Origin: Bacillota bacterium
GTDB lineage: Bacteria; Bacillota_I; Bacilli_A; RFN20; CAG-288
Assembly: GCA_023398335.1 (NCBI GenBank)
Contig: JAEWSJ010000002.1
Location: 1 to 64,000 of the forward strand
Length of the DNA: 64,000 bases
Direction of reading: 5' to 3'
The notes beneath the pieces were generated by a model that saw nothing but the letters and a program-made list of their open reading frames with translations, was not told where the DNA came from and ran no database searches. The position numbers and the translations under genes were made by a program. Each line of letters begins with the position of its first letter. The first letter of the stretch is position 1. Shown piece after piece: positions 43,328 through 51,162 of the stretch.

Positions 43328-44278
43328 ATGCGTTATTTTGTTAGTTATGCGTCTGTTTATCAAAATGACGACACTTTAAAAAGAGCACGACTCCGTTTAC
43401 AAACATATAATATGTCGTGTAGATTTTTAAATAAAAAAATACCTAATAATTTAATAAGTAAAGAGTTTTTAGAGTTTCGTGAATATCTAATGAGTAAAGA
43501 ATTTACCAAGATATATTTTTTATCTCCTTATATTCTAAATGAAAATCAAATTGCTAAAGATATGATGAAATTACTCACGAGTTCGGGCGAAACAAACTAC
43601 TTTAACTTATGCTTAGAAACAATTAAAGATGAAATCAAAACTATAAAACTAAAAGGTAACTATAAAAACATAAATGTTACTGAAGTTTCTTCCGTTGATG
43701 AATATATAGAAAAATATCTTTCTTCCCCAAACGAATTATACAAATTAAAAGATAATGATGATTATAAAGATTTGATAATTTTCTTAAAATCAAATTTTAA
43801 TAAAGATAATGATCTTCTTTCTAATCTGTATTTAAAACTGCTAATTAATGACAGCAAATCCAAAGAAGATATTCTTAATATTATTTCTTTAGCTAAACCT
43901 TTATTAGAAAAAAAGAACGATGAAACATTATTGATATGTGGCTCCGCATATGAAAATCAAAACTATACTTCAAAAGATAAATATATCAAATCGTATAATT
44001 GCTACTTAAAAGCTAGTGAACATAATAATCCAGATGGATTATATTTAGTCGGTTTGTTTAATATGCTTGGATTAATAGGTGAAAAAGATTTGAATAAAGC
44101 TTATGAGTATTTTTCAAAAGCATCCGCATTTAATCAAACAGATGCAATCTCATGTTTAGGTATTTATTATTTATCAAAAGGCGATAAAAAAAACGCAAGA
44201 TTTTGGCTAGATAAAAGTGCAAAAAGAGGTGATTACAAAGCTCTTTTACTTTTAGATTCGGATTTCGACCGCAAATAG
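43328..44278 (+). CDS. Sel1-like repeat protein of unknown function
   Basis: 316 residues. The C-terminal third has Sel1/TPR-type repeats (YNCYLKASEHNNPDGLYLVG near 218-237, AYEYFSKASAFNQTDAISCL near 259-278, ARFWLDKSAKRGDYKALLLL). These are protein-binding helix pairs. The N-terminal 200 residues are helical and charged, beginning MRYFVSYASVYQND; a TIR-like reading of this start is weak. No signal peptide. It starts one base after the TtcA-acetyltransferase gene, so the two are translated together. Confidence 0.6.
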   Translation: MRYFVSYASVYQNDDTLKRARLRLQTYNMSCRFLNKKIPNNLISKEFLEFREYLMSKEFTKIYFLSPYILNENQIAKDMMKLLTSSGETNYFNLCLETIKDEIKTIKLKGNYKNINVTEVSSVDEYIEKYLSSPNELYKLKDNDDYKDLIIFLKSNFNKDNDLLSNLYLKLLINDSKSKEDILNIISLAKPLLEKKNDETLLICGSAYENQNYTSKDKYIKSYNCYLKASEHNNPDGLYLVGLFNMLGLIGEKDLNKAYEYFSKASAFNQTDAISCLGIYYLSKGDKKNARFWLDKSAKRGDYKALLLLDSDFDRK

Positions 44279-44537
44279 AATTTAACTAATCAAAACCACA
44301 TGTAAATTATTACTAGTAAAAAGAACTATATTTGTTAATTGAAATAGTATATGCAACGTAAGAGATAATTTGAATAAAGAGCTAAAATATTCAGTCATTG
44401 AAGGGCTATTTGTAACGATAAGTATTATTATTTACTGTATTTCATAATCTTTAATTGATTTATAAGCATTCTAAAACTAGAAAATTGACCTTTATTGAAA
44501 AGGTAAATGCAACGATATTTATGGAGTCTAAAGTGAA

Positions 44538-44855
44538 TTATTTTATGTTAATCAAAATTGATAAAGCGACATAGTATTGCATTTTAAAAGTGTTCCCATT
44601 CCAACTATAATATTGCGGGTTAGTAACGCTTTTCAAATCTGCGATAGACCGTCCTTGTCTTAAAGAACGGTTTGAACGTTTTGTACAAGCGAAAGAATAT
44701 TCTGTTCTGGATTTAACAATCTTACGATTCCTCGAGACTTCTCTAGAAATAGAAGAAACAGACATGTTAAGAAGTTTAGATATTTTTCTAAATGAGTAGT
44801 TAAAGTTTAAATATTGTTCAAGTTTAATCCTTGTGGATTCTGTAAAATGTGCCAT
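44538..44855 (-). pseudogene. Truncated IS30-family transposase
   Basis: The minus-strand frame starting at ATG 44855 (MAHFTESTRIKLEQYLNFNY) encodes the N-terminal helix-turn-helix of an IS30 transposase (SFRKISKLLNMSVSSISREV, then NRKIV). After about 75 residues the family match stops and the frame ends at 106 residues, versus 300-350 for the intact enzyme. No DDE catalytic part is found nearby and no matched terminal repeats are recognised. It is a dead remnant. Upstream spacer to 45000 and downstream to 44279 is AT-rich without other genes. Confidence 0.75.
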
Positions 44856-45022
44856 AAAAATGACATCCTTAATTTTTATATTTGCACACCTTAAAAACAT
44901 GATACCAATTCGTATCGCAACAATCACGCCTTTAAAATTCACGTGTAAGTTTTGAAGTTAAGATTTTAATCAAGCTTATCAATTTAGATTAACAGCGTAA
45001 TTACTGAATGTTGTTACGCATG

Positions 45023-45051
45023 TTGACATTTGAACTAGATAACGCTATAAT
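45023..45051 (+). promoter_or_regulatory. Perfect consensus promoter upstream of dnaX
   Basis: TTGACA (45023-45028), 17-base spacer, TATAAT (45046-45051). Its predicted start falls in the dyad at 45052-45082. It would give dnaX a 5' leader of about 125 bases. Confidence 0.88.
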
Positions 45052-45082
45052 CCTGTCTCTAGGATTTAACCCTAAAGACAGG
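45052..45082 (+). promoter_or_regulatory. Long dyad over the dnaX transcription start
   Basis: Arms CCTGTCTCTAGG (45052-45063) and CCTAAAGACAGG (45071-45082) match in 11 of 12 positions, with a 7-base spacer. The dyad begins directly after the -10 box and covers the start, so it looks like a repressor operator. As RNA it would form a 5' hairpin. Confidence 0.6.
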
Positions 45083-45184
45083 TACTATATTTTAATAAAA
45101 AATGTTTTTTGTGTAGAAACTATTCCGATACTTTTATCGAAGCCATTTCTATTGTATAATACAAGAGAAAGAAATGGTGAAAAC

Positions 45185-46948
45185 ATGGCATATTTAGCGT
45201 TGTATCGAAAGTATAGACCTCAATCATTTTCAGAGGTTGTAGGACAAAGAGCTGTAATTAAAACGTTAACCAATGCTTTGGAAACTCAAAAAATAGCTCA
45301 TGCATATTTGTTTTGCGGTCCACGTGGAACGGGAAAAACAACAATGGCGCGTCTTTTTGCCAAAGCTTTAAATTGTACTAAAGGAATTGGCAACGAATGC
45401 AATGAATGTGAAAATTGTACAGCAATAATAAATGGCACACATTCAGACGTATATGAAGTGGATGCTGCATCTAATTCTGGAGTTGAAAACGTCAGGCAAC
45501 TTATTGAACAAGTAAATTTTCAACCGATATTGGGTAGATATAAGGTTTATATTATTGATGAAGTTCATTCGATGTCTTCTTCAGCTTTTAACGCTTTATT
45601 GAAGACCCTAGAAGAACCACCAGATCATGTTATATTCATCTTAGCTACAACTGAGCCAAACAAGGTTTTACCAACAATTCTTTCACGTGTTCAACGTTAT
45701 GATTTCACAAAAGTATCTAACGAAGATTTGATTTCTAAAATGAAAGAAATATTAGTTAAGGAAGACATAACTTATGAAGAAGGAGCTTTAACATTAATTG
45801 CAAGATTAGCAGATGGTGGTGTTAGAGATGCTTTATCATTATTAGATCAAGCAATATCATATGGTGGAAAAGAAGTAAAAGAGAATGACGTTTACGTTTT
45901 GTTTGGCTTACTTCAAGTTGCTGATAAGATTGAACTTATAAAGAAAATACATAACCAAGATGTAAGAGGGGTTCTTACTTTTTCAAAAGAAAAATATGAC
46001 CGTGGTGCTGACATAATTAAACTTCACGATGATTTAATTAATATCTATAAAGACCTTTTGGTTTTTGGAACTACAAGAGAAGAGAGTTTATTAAGTTATT
46101 TGAAACCTGAAGAAGCGTTGCAAACATTAGTAACCCCACGAGAAATCAGAAGGAATTTAAACATTCTTATTGATCAACGTCGGATGTACAGAAATGTTAA
46201 TAGTATCTTTGATCAATTTGAACTAACACTTATAAAACTTTGTATGGAAGATGAAGTACAAGTTCAACAAGTTCCTATTGCTGAAAAGAAAACTCCAGTA
46301 TTCGTTGAAAGGCAAGATATCTCTCCATCTATTACCGCTGTTGATAAACCAATTACACCAGTAGTAAGTGAAGTGGATAAAGAGAACGCTATAAGGATTT
46401 CACCTCTCCCTGAAGTTAAAGAACAAAAGAGAATTAACACGATTAAAACATCTGAAATGAAATTTAATCAAAGCGATAGCGAAGATAAATTCATCGATAT
46501 AAATTCTGATGTTATTATTAATATTATGGTCCAAGGAAACAAGAACTTAAAAGAAACATTGTTGAATGATTGGAAGAAATTAGAACAAATTCCGGCTTCT
46601 TCTGATTTATCACTCTTGGCTCGTGCCCTTGAATCATCTCAGCCACGTATCGCGTGTTCGTCAGTCGTAGTTGTTGAGTCGTTATTTATGAAAGATTGTT
46701 TTACAATCAATAATATCAATGCGCAAAGTGAAATTAAAGAAATAATGAATAGATGCTTTGGAATAAGTGCTAATGTTGTCGCACTTAATCACGTTGATTA
46801 TGTGGATTATGTTGCTAATTTTAAAAACTTATTACAAGCTAACAACCTACCAAAGCCAAAAGAAGTTGTCTTATATGATGAAGTTGATGAGCCTAAAGAA
46901 AATAAAACAAATGCAGAAGAATTTATTGAAAGTTTAAAAGGAGAATGA
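45185..46948 (+). CDS. dnaX: DNA polymerase III gamma/tau subunit
   Basis: 587 residues; clamp-loader ATPase. The start at ATG 45185 (MAYLALYRKYRPQSFSEVVG) is the family N-terminus; an in-frame upstream ATG at 45008 would include the promoter and is rejected. Walker A GPRGTGKT (45-52), zinc cysteines C64, C72, C75, C78, Walker B VYIIDEVHSMS (about 118-128) and SRVQRYDF follow. Residues after about 370 are the tau-type linker and C-terminal domain. A TATAAT at 45165 could give a second, short-leader transcript. The stop is TGA, overlapping an in-frame ATG of ebfC. First gene of the recombination/replication operon. Confidence 0.95.
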   Translation: MAYLALYRKYRPQSFSEVVGQRAVIKTLTNALETQKIAHAYLFCGPRGTGKTTMARLFAKALNCTKGIGNECNECENCTAIINGTHSDVYEVDAASNSGVENVRQLIEQVNFQPILGRYKVYIIDEVHSMSSSAFNALLKTLEEPPDHVIFILATTEPNKVLPTILSRVQRYDFTKVSNEDLISKMKEILVKEDITYEEGALTLIARLADGGVRDALSLLDQAISYGGKEVKENDVYVLFGLLQVADKIELIKKIHNQDVRGVLTFSKEKYDRGADIIKLHDDLINIYKDLLVFGTTREESLLSYLKPEEALQTLVTPREIRRNLNILIDQRRMYRNVNSIFDQFELTLIKLCMEDEVQVQQVPIAEKKTPVFVERQDISPSITAVDKPITPVVSEVDKENAIRISPLPEVKEQKRINTIKTSEMKFNQSDSEDKFIDINSDVIINIMVQGNKNLKETLLNDWKKLEQIPASSDLSLLARALESSQPRIACSSVVVVESLFMKDCFTINNINAQSEIKEIMNRCFGISANVVALNHVDYVDYVANFKNLLQANNLPKPKEVVLYDEVDEPKENKTNAEEFIESLKGE

Positions 46949-46950
46949 TT

Positions 46951-47259
46951 ATGGATTTTGGAAAATTAATGAGAGAAGCAAATAAGATGCAAAGTCAAAT
47001 GAAGAAAGCTCAAGAAGAATTAGAGCAAACTTTATTTGAAGTTGAAACAAATGGTGGTGCTGTAAAAGTATCTATCTATGGTAATTACAAAGTTGAAAGA
47101 ATTGATATTGATAAAGATTTAATTGATCCAGAAGATAAGGAAATGCTCGAAGATATGTTAAAGATTGCTTTAAATGAAGCAATTAATAAAGTTAATTCTG
47201 AGAGTAAAAAGATTACTGATAAAGTAACTTCATCTATTCCAGGATTCCCAGGAATGTAG
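46951..47259 (+). CDS. ebfC: YbaB/EbfC nucleoid-associated protein
   Basis: 102 residues, all-helical with a central beta sheet: MDFGKLMREANKMQSQMKKA at the start and GNYKVERIDID near 47-57, the EbfC/YbaB pattern. DNA-binding dimer, function tied to recR, its usual neighbour. ATG 46951 is preferred to 46945 because AGGAG (46939-46943) is then 7 bases away. Confidence 0.9.
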   Translation: MDFGKLMREANKMQSQMKKAQEELEQTLFEVETNGGAVKVSIYGNYKVERIDIDKDLIDPEDKEMLEDMLKIALNEAINKVNSESKKITDKVTSSIPGFPGM

Positions 47260-47262
47260 TTT

Positions 47263-47868
47263 ATGGATACGATGGATTCAATTAAAAGATTAAAAGCGTG
47301 TTATAAAAAGTTGCCTTCCGTTGGAGAGAAAACAGCTGAACGTTTAGCGTACGCTTCTTTAGGTTTTAAGGAAGAACAAATAGACGAATTCATCGATAGT
47401 TTTAAAGCAATTAGAGACAACGTTCATGTTTGTCCAAAATGTGGAATGTATATTGATACTCCTTTTTGTCCGATATGTGATGACAAGAGTAGAGATATGA
47501 CCTCTTTATTAATTGTCTCTGATATGAAAGACGTTATTAGTTTTGAACGTACAAAAAAATATTTCGGAATGTATTTTATTTTAGGAGGCCTCTTATCTCC
47601 TTTAAAAGGAGTGGATGCTGAGGCTTTAAAACTTCCGTATCTAAAAGAACTGATAAAAGAAAGAAATGTTAAGGAAGTTATTCTTGCCACTTCTTCAACT
47701 CTTGAAGGAGAGACAACAGCTTTATACATCAATAAATATTTAAGCAGTTTTAATTTAAAAATAACTCGTTTAGCTTATGGCTTACCTGTTGGTGCAGATC
47801 TTGAATATGTTGATGGATTAACAATAGAACGTTCGTTTAATGCACGAACAGATATGAAAGGAAACTAG
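47263..47868 (+). CDS. recR: Recombination protein RecR
   Basis: 201 residues; RecFOR-pathway clamp. Helix-hairpin-helix start (LKACYKKLPSVGEKTAERLA, about 9-28), C4 zinc finger (CPKCGMYIDTPFCPIC, about 56-71) and Toprim domain (LLIVSDMKDV near 83, then YFILGGLLSPLKGV near 105). It lies 3 bases after ebfC. ATG 47263 or the ATG three codons later are equally plausible starts. Confidence 0.95.
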   Translation: MDTMDSIKRLKACYKKLPSVGEKTAERLAYASLGFKEEQIDEFIDSFKAIRDNVHVCPKCGMYIDTPFCPICDDKSRDMTSLLIVSDMKDVISFERTKKYFGMYFILGGLLSPLKGVDAEALKLPYLKELIKERNVKEVILATSSTLEGETTALYINKYLSSFNLKITRLAYGLPVGADLEYVDGLTIERSFNARTDMKGN

Positions 47869-47872
47869 AATT

Positions 47873-48505
47873 ATGTCACAAGGATTGTTTATTACTTTTG
47901 AAGGTGGTGAAGGTAGTGGTAAAACCACAGTATTACGCGAGGTCATTGCTCGACTTCAAAAAGATGGATACAAAGTTATGCAAACTAGGGAACCTGGTGG
48001 CAATAAGATAGCAGAACAAATAAGAGAAGTAATATTAGATAAAGCCAATACAGATATGGACCCTCGTACGGAAGCTTTGCTTTATGCCGCGTCTAGACGT
48101 CAACATTTAGTTCAAGATATCATTCCAGAATTAGACAAAGGTGTAAATGTCATATGTGATCGTTATATCGATTCTTCTTTAGCATATCAAGGATATGCCA
48201 GAGGCATTGGTGTTGATGAAGTATTTAATATTAATATGTTCGCAATTGACAATAAACTTCCGGACTTAACCATTTTGTTTGATATTGAACCAGAAATAGG
48301 CCTTGCAAGAATCAGTGCTAATTCTCAAAGAGAAGTAAATAGATTAGATTTAGAAGCGTTAGAATTTCATAAAAAAGTTCATATTGAATATATGATGCTC
48401 GCATCAAAATATAACAAGAGAATTAAAGTAGTTGATGCTTCGCTTCCTTTAGAAGAAGTAATCGAAAGAGTATATGAGATAGTTAAGAAAGCAGTTGTAA
48501 AATAA
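47873..48505 (+). CDS. tmk: Thymidylate kinase
   Basis: 210 residues; phosphorylates dTMP. P-loop FEGGEGSGKTT (about 7-17), TREPGG with the family Arg (about 35-40), and DRYIDSSLAYQGYARGIG (about 94-111). The lid region lacks the arginine in the P-loop, so it is of the class with lid arginines. Standard place after recR. Confidence 0.96.
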   Translation: MSQGLFITFEGGEGSGKTTVLREVIARLQKDGYKVMQTREPGGNKIAEQIREVILDKANTDMDPRTEALLYAASRRQHLVQDIIPELDKGVNVICDRYIDSSLAYQGYARGIGVDEVFNINMFAIDNKLPDLTILFDIEPEIGLARISANSQREVNRLDLEALEFHKKVHIEYMMLASKYNKRIKVVDASLPLEEVIERVYEIVKKAVVK

Positions 48506-48508
48506 TAC

Positions 48509-49468
48509 ATGATTTTATTTAATAAAGATTCTTTTATTAGTACTGAACCAGTTTTAGCTAAACTTTTTGTTGAAGCGAAGAAAACTGGCCATTTAGCACA
48601 TGCGTTTTTACTGTGCGGTGATTCTTCTTCGCCGTTATTAGAATCAGCACTGTATCTAGCGGAATCTTTAAATTGTGAGAAAGAAACTTTAGCGTGTTCT
48701 TCGTGTCCTTCATGTAAAAGATTTGAAGAAGGAATTCATCCGGACTTCGTATTGATTAACGGAGAAGATAGCACGATTAAGAAAAGTGATATTAATCAGT
48801 TAGAAGATTTCTTTTCTTTATCAGCTACCGAAAGAAATCATAAGAGTTCTTATGTTATTAATCATATTGAAAATATAACTAGCGAAGCAATTAACGCCTT
48901 ACTAAAATTCTTGGAAGAACCGAAAGGTGATATAGTTGCATTCTTAACTACCAATAATATCAATAAAGTTCTACCAACAATTTGTTCAAGATGTGAAATC
49001 GTTCGATTACGCTCAACGAACTTCGAGGAATTAGTTGATAAATATGAAGGTGATATCAGTTTAGATAGGTATTACTTAATTTCTCATTTTACTTATGATG
49101 AAGACAAGAAAAAAGAAATTGATGAGAGTAAAGACTTTTCATCTTCTTACGATGCCGCTACAAAATATGTTGAAAGTTTAGTCCTATCTCCAGTTAGAGC
49201 TTCATATACGCTTTTTTTAGAGGCGGGGGATAAATTAAAATCAAATAAGTGTTATAATTATTTCTATAGTATCTTACTTATTATTTTCAACGATGCTTTG
49301 GAAGAAAACTATAATAATCCTTTTAGAGAATTTATATTGGGATTGAAGAATGATAAAAAGAAGTTGATAAAAGCAATAGACTTACTAAATGAAGCTAGTT
49401 CAACTTTACAAGCTAATATGAATTTCACATTCATTTTAGCAAGATTAGGTCGTGTGATGGAAGGATAA
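48509..49468 (+). CDS. holB: DNA polymerase III delta' subunit
   Basis: 319 residues. AAA-fold clamp-loader stator. The start AHAFLLCGDSSSPLLESALY shows that the Walker A has lost the GxGK motif, as in other delta' proteins. Zinc cysteines follow (CEKETLACSSCPSCKRF, about 51-67), then the EDFFSLSATERNHKSSYVI region, and ALLKFLEEP (about 130-138). Operon position after tmk confirms it. Confidence 0.9.
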   Translation: MILFNKDSFISTEPVLAKLFVEAKKTGHLAHAFLLCGDSSSPLLESALYLAESLNCEKETLACSSCPSCKRFEEGIHPDFVLINGEDSTIKKSDINQLEDFFSLSATERNHKSSYVINHIENITSEAINALLKFLEEPKGDIVAFLTTNNINKVLPTICSRCEIVRLRSTNFEELVDKYEGDISLDRYYLISHFTYDEDKKKEIDESKDFSSSYDAATKYVESLVLSPVRASYTLFLEAGDKLKSNKCYNYFYSILLIIFNDALEENYNNPFREFILGLKNDKKKLIKAIDLLNEASSTLQANMNFTFILARLGRVMEG

Positions 49469-49473
49469 TTTTT

Positions 49474-50292
49474 ATGGAAAATTACATTATAAATGCGAGT
49501 ATAGATTCGGATAAATTACGTTCATATGTTTTTTCATCTGAAGTAAAAAAAGACGATAAAATTGTTGTTAGTATTGAGGGTAGCATCTTTCTAGCTACAG
49601 TTATATCATGGCGCAAACAATATGATAAAGAAGATATATCAATTTACGATACTGTTCTTCGTATTGCGACTCCTTTAGATTTATCTAATTACAAAGATAA
49701 TCTTCATCGCGAATTAGAGTCATTAAAAGCGGTTAAAGAAGAAGTTAATAATCTAAATTTAAAGATGTCAGTATTCAGAGTTACATATACTTTAGATTTA
49801 TCTAAAATAATCATATTATATACCGCTGATGAGAGAGTAGATTTTAGAGAGTTGTTACGTTCTATATCTTCTCGTTTACATACTAAGCTTGAACTTAGAC
49901 AAGTTGGTCCTCGTGATAGATCTCGCCTTGTTGGTGGTGTTGGTCCATGCGGATTAAAGCTTTGTTGTTCATCCTTTTTATCTTCCTTTGAAGGTATTTC
50001 TATCAATATGGCTAAAAACCAAATGCTAACTTTAAACATTCCAAAACTATCTGGTCAATGTGGAAAATTAATGTGTTGTTTAAAATATGAAGATGTTGCT
50101 TATGCTTCCGCTCGTCGTACATTCCCAAATTTTGGCGATAAGATAAGAATCGATAATAACGATCTTCAAGTTTCAGGTATGAATATTTTGAATAATACAA
50201 TTACTGTATCTAATAAAGAGACACGAGTAGTTTTGTCTAAAGCTGATTACTATAAAATAAAAGAGAAGAGCGATGTCAGTAAAAAGAAATAA
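49474..50292 (+). CDS. ricT: PSP1-domain protein RicT
   Basis: 272 residues. PSP1 domain of the YaaT/RicT type with the cysteine-rich signature VGPCGLKLCCSSFLSSFEGI (about 154-173) and SGQCGKLMCCLKYE (about 190-203). In Bacillus it forms the RicAFT complex, which carries Fe-S clusters and influences RNase Y processing, competence and biofilm. Overlaps rsmI by 20 bases. Confidence 0.9.
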   Translation: MENYIINASIDSDKLRSYVFSSEVKKDDKIVVSIEGSIFLATVISWRKQYDKEDISIYDTVLRIATPLDLSNYKDNLHRELESLKAVKEEVNNLNLKMSVFRVTYTLDLSKIIILYTADERVDFRELLRSISSRLHTKLELRQVGPRDRSRLVGGVGPCGLKLCCSSFLSSFEGISINMAKNQMLTLNIPKLSGQCGKLMCCLKYEDVAYASARRTFPNFGDKIRIDNNDLQVSGMNILNNTITVSNKETRVVLSKADYYKIKEKSDVSKKK

Positions 50293-51136
50293 ACCTTTTC
50301 AAACAAAAGGTGGAATTGTTTATCTTGTAGCATCACCGATAGGAAATATAAAAGATATTTCAACTCGTTTTATGGAAATTGTCAGTGAGGCAGATATTGT
50401 GGCGTGTGAAGATACGCGAAACACAGGACTTTTATTATCTAGACTCAATATTACCCCTAAAAAATTAGTTAGTTGTTATTCTCAAATTGAGAGTAACGAA
50501 GCTATTAAACTAGTGGAAGAAGTTAAAAATAAGAATCTTACATTAGTATATCTTTCAGATGCTGGAACTCCAGGAATATCAGATCCAGGTGCTTTGCTTA
50601 TTAAGGAAGCGATTGATAAGGATGTCGCTGTTTCAGCTATTCCTGGGCCATCCGCTTTAATTCAAGCGTTAATAACCTCAGGTTTTGATACATCGGATTT
50701 TTCGTTCTATGGTTTTTTACCTGTAAAGAACAATAGTCAAAAAGAAGTGTTAGAAAAACTTAAGGAAAGAGAAGAAACTTTGATATTCTATGAAGCACCT
50801 CATCGTCTTTTTGATACTTTAAAAAACATGAAAGAAGTTTTTTCAGGAGAAAGAAGAGTATGTCTTTCTCGTGAAATTACCAAGTTATATGAAGAACATA
50901 TACGTGGAACTTTGGACGAAATAACTTCTCTTGATCCTTCCACTGTAAAAGGAGAGTTTGTTATTGTTGTTGAAGGAAATTCAAATCCCTCAGTAGAAAT
51001 AACCGATGATAAAATAATCGAGGAAGCACAAGTATTGCTTAAATCCGGTATGAGAAAAAACGATGTTTCCAAATACTTAGCGGATAAATTAAAAATTAGT
51101 AAGAATAGAATATACATGTTAATCAAAGATATTTGA
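50273..51136 (+). CDS. rsmI: 16S rRNA 2'-O-methyltransferase RsmI
   Basis: 287 residues. SAM-dependent tetrapyrrole-methylase fold: YLVASPIGNIKDISTRFMEI near 17-36, ACEDTRNTGLLL near 46-57, LSDAGTPGISDPG near 90-102, and SAIPGPSALIQALI near 117-130. Methylates C1402 of 16S rRNA. The 3' end of the dnaX operon. Confidence 0.95.
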   Translation: MSVKRNKPFQTKGGIVYLVASPIGNIKDISTRFMEIVSEADIVACEDTRNTGLLLSRLNITPKKLVSCYSQIESNEAIKLVEEVKNKNLTLVYLSDAGTPGISDPGALLIKEAIDKDVAVSAIPGPSALIQALITSGFDTSDFSFYGFLPVKNNSQKEVLEKLKEREETLIFYEAPHRLFDTLKNMKEVFSGERRVCLSREITKLYEEHIRGTLDEITSLDPSTVKGEFVIVVEGNSNPSVEITDDKIIEEAQVLLKSGMRKNDVSKYLADKLKISKNRIYMLIKDI

Positions 51137-51162
51137 TACAATAATAGTATAAGGGTTAAAAA

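Noticed and set aside
43328..43700. TIR domain at the start of the Sel1-repeat protein
   Set aside because: Only the first few residues (FVSYAS) resemble TIR; later TIR motifs are not visible.
45008..45184. N-terminal extension of dnaX from an in-frame ATG at 45008
   Set aside because: It would encode the promoter and dyad, has no ribosome site, and the family N-terminus starts exactly at 45185.
45000..45184. SRP (4.5S/scRNA) gene, often found before dnaX in Firmicutes
   Set aside because: The conserved GGAAGCAGCC-type core is absent; only the dyad hairpin is found.
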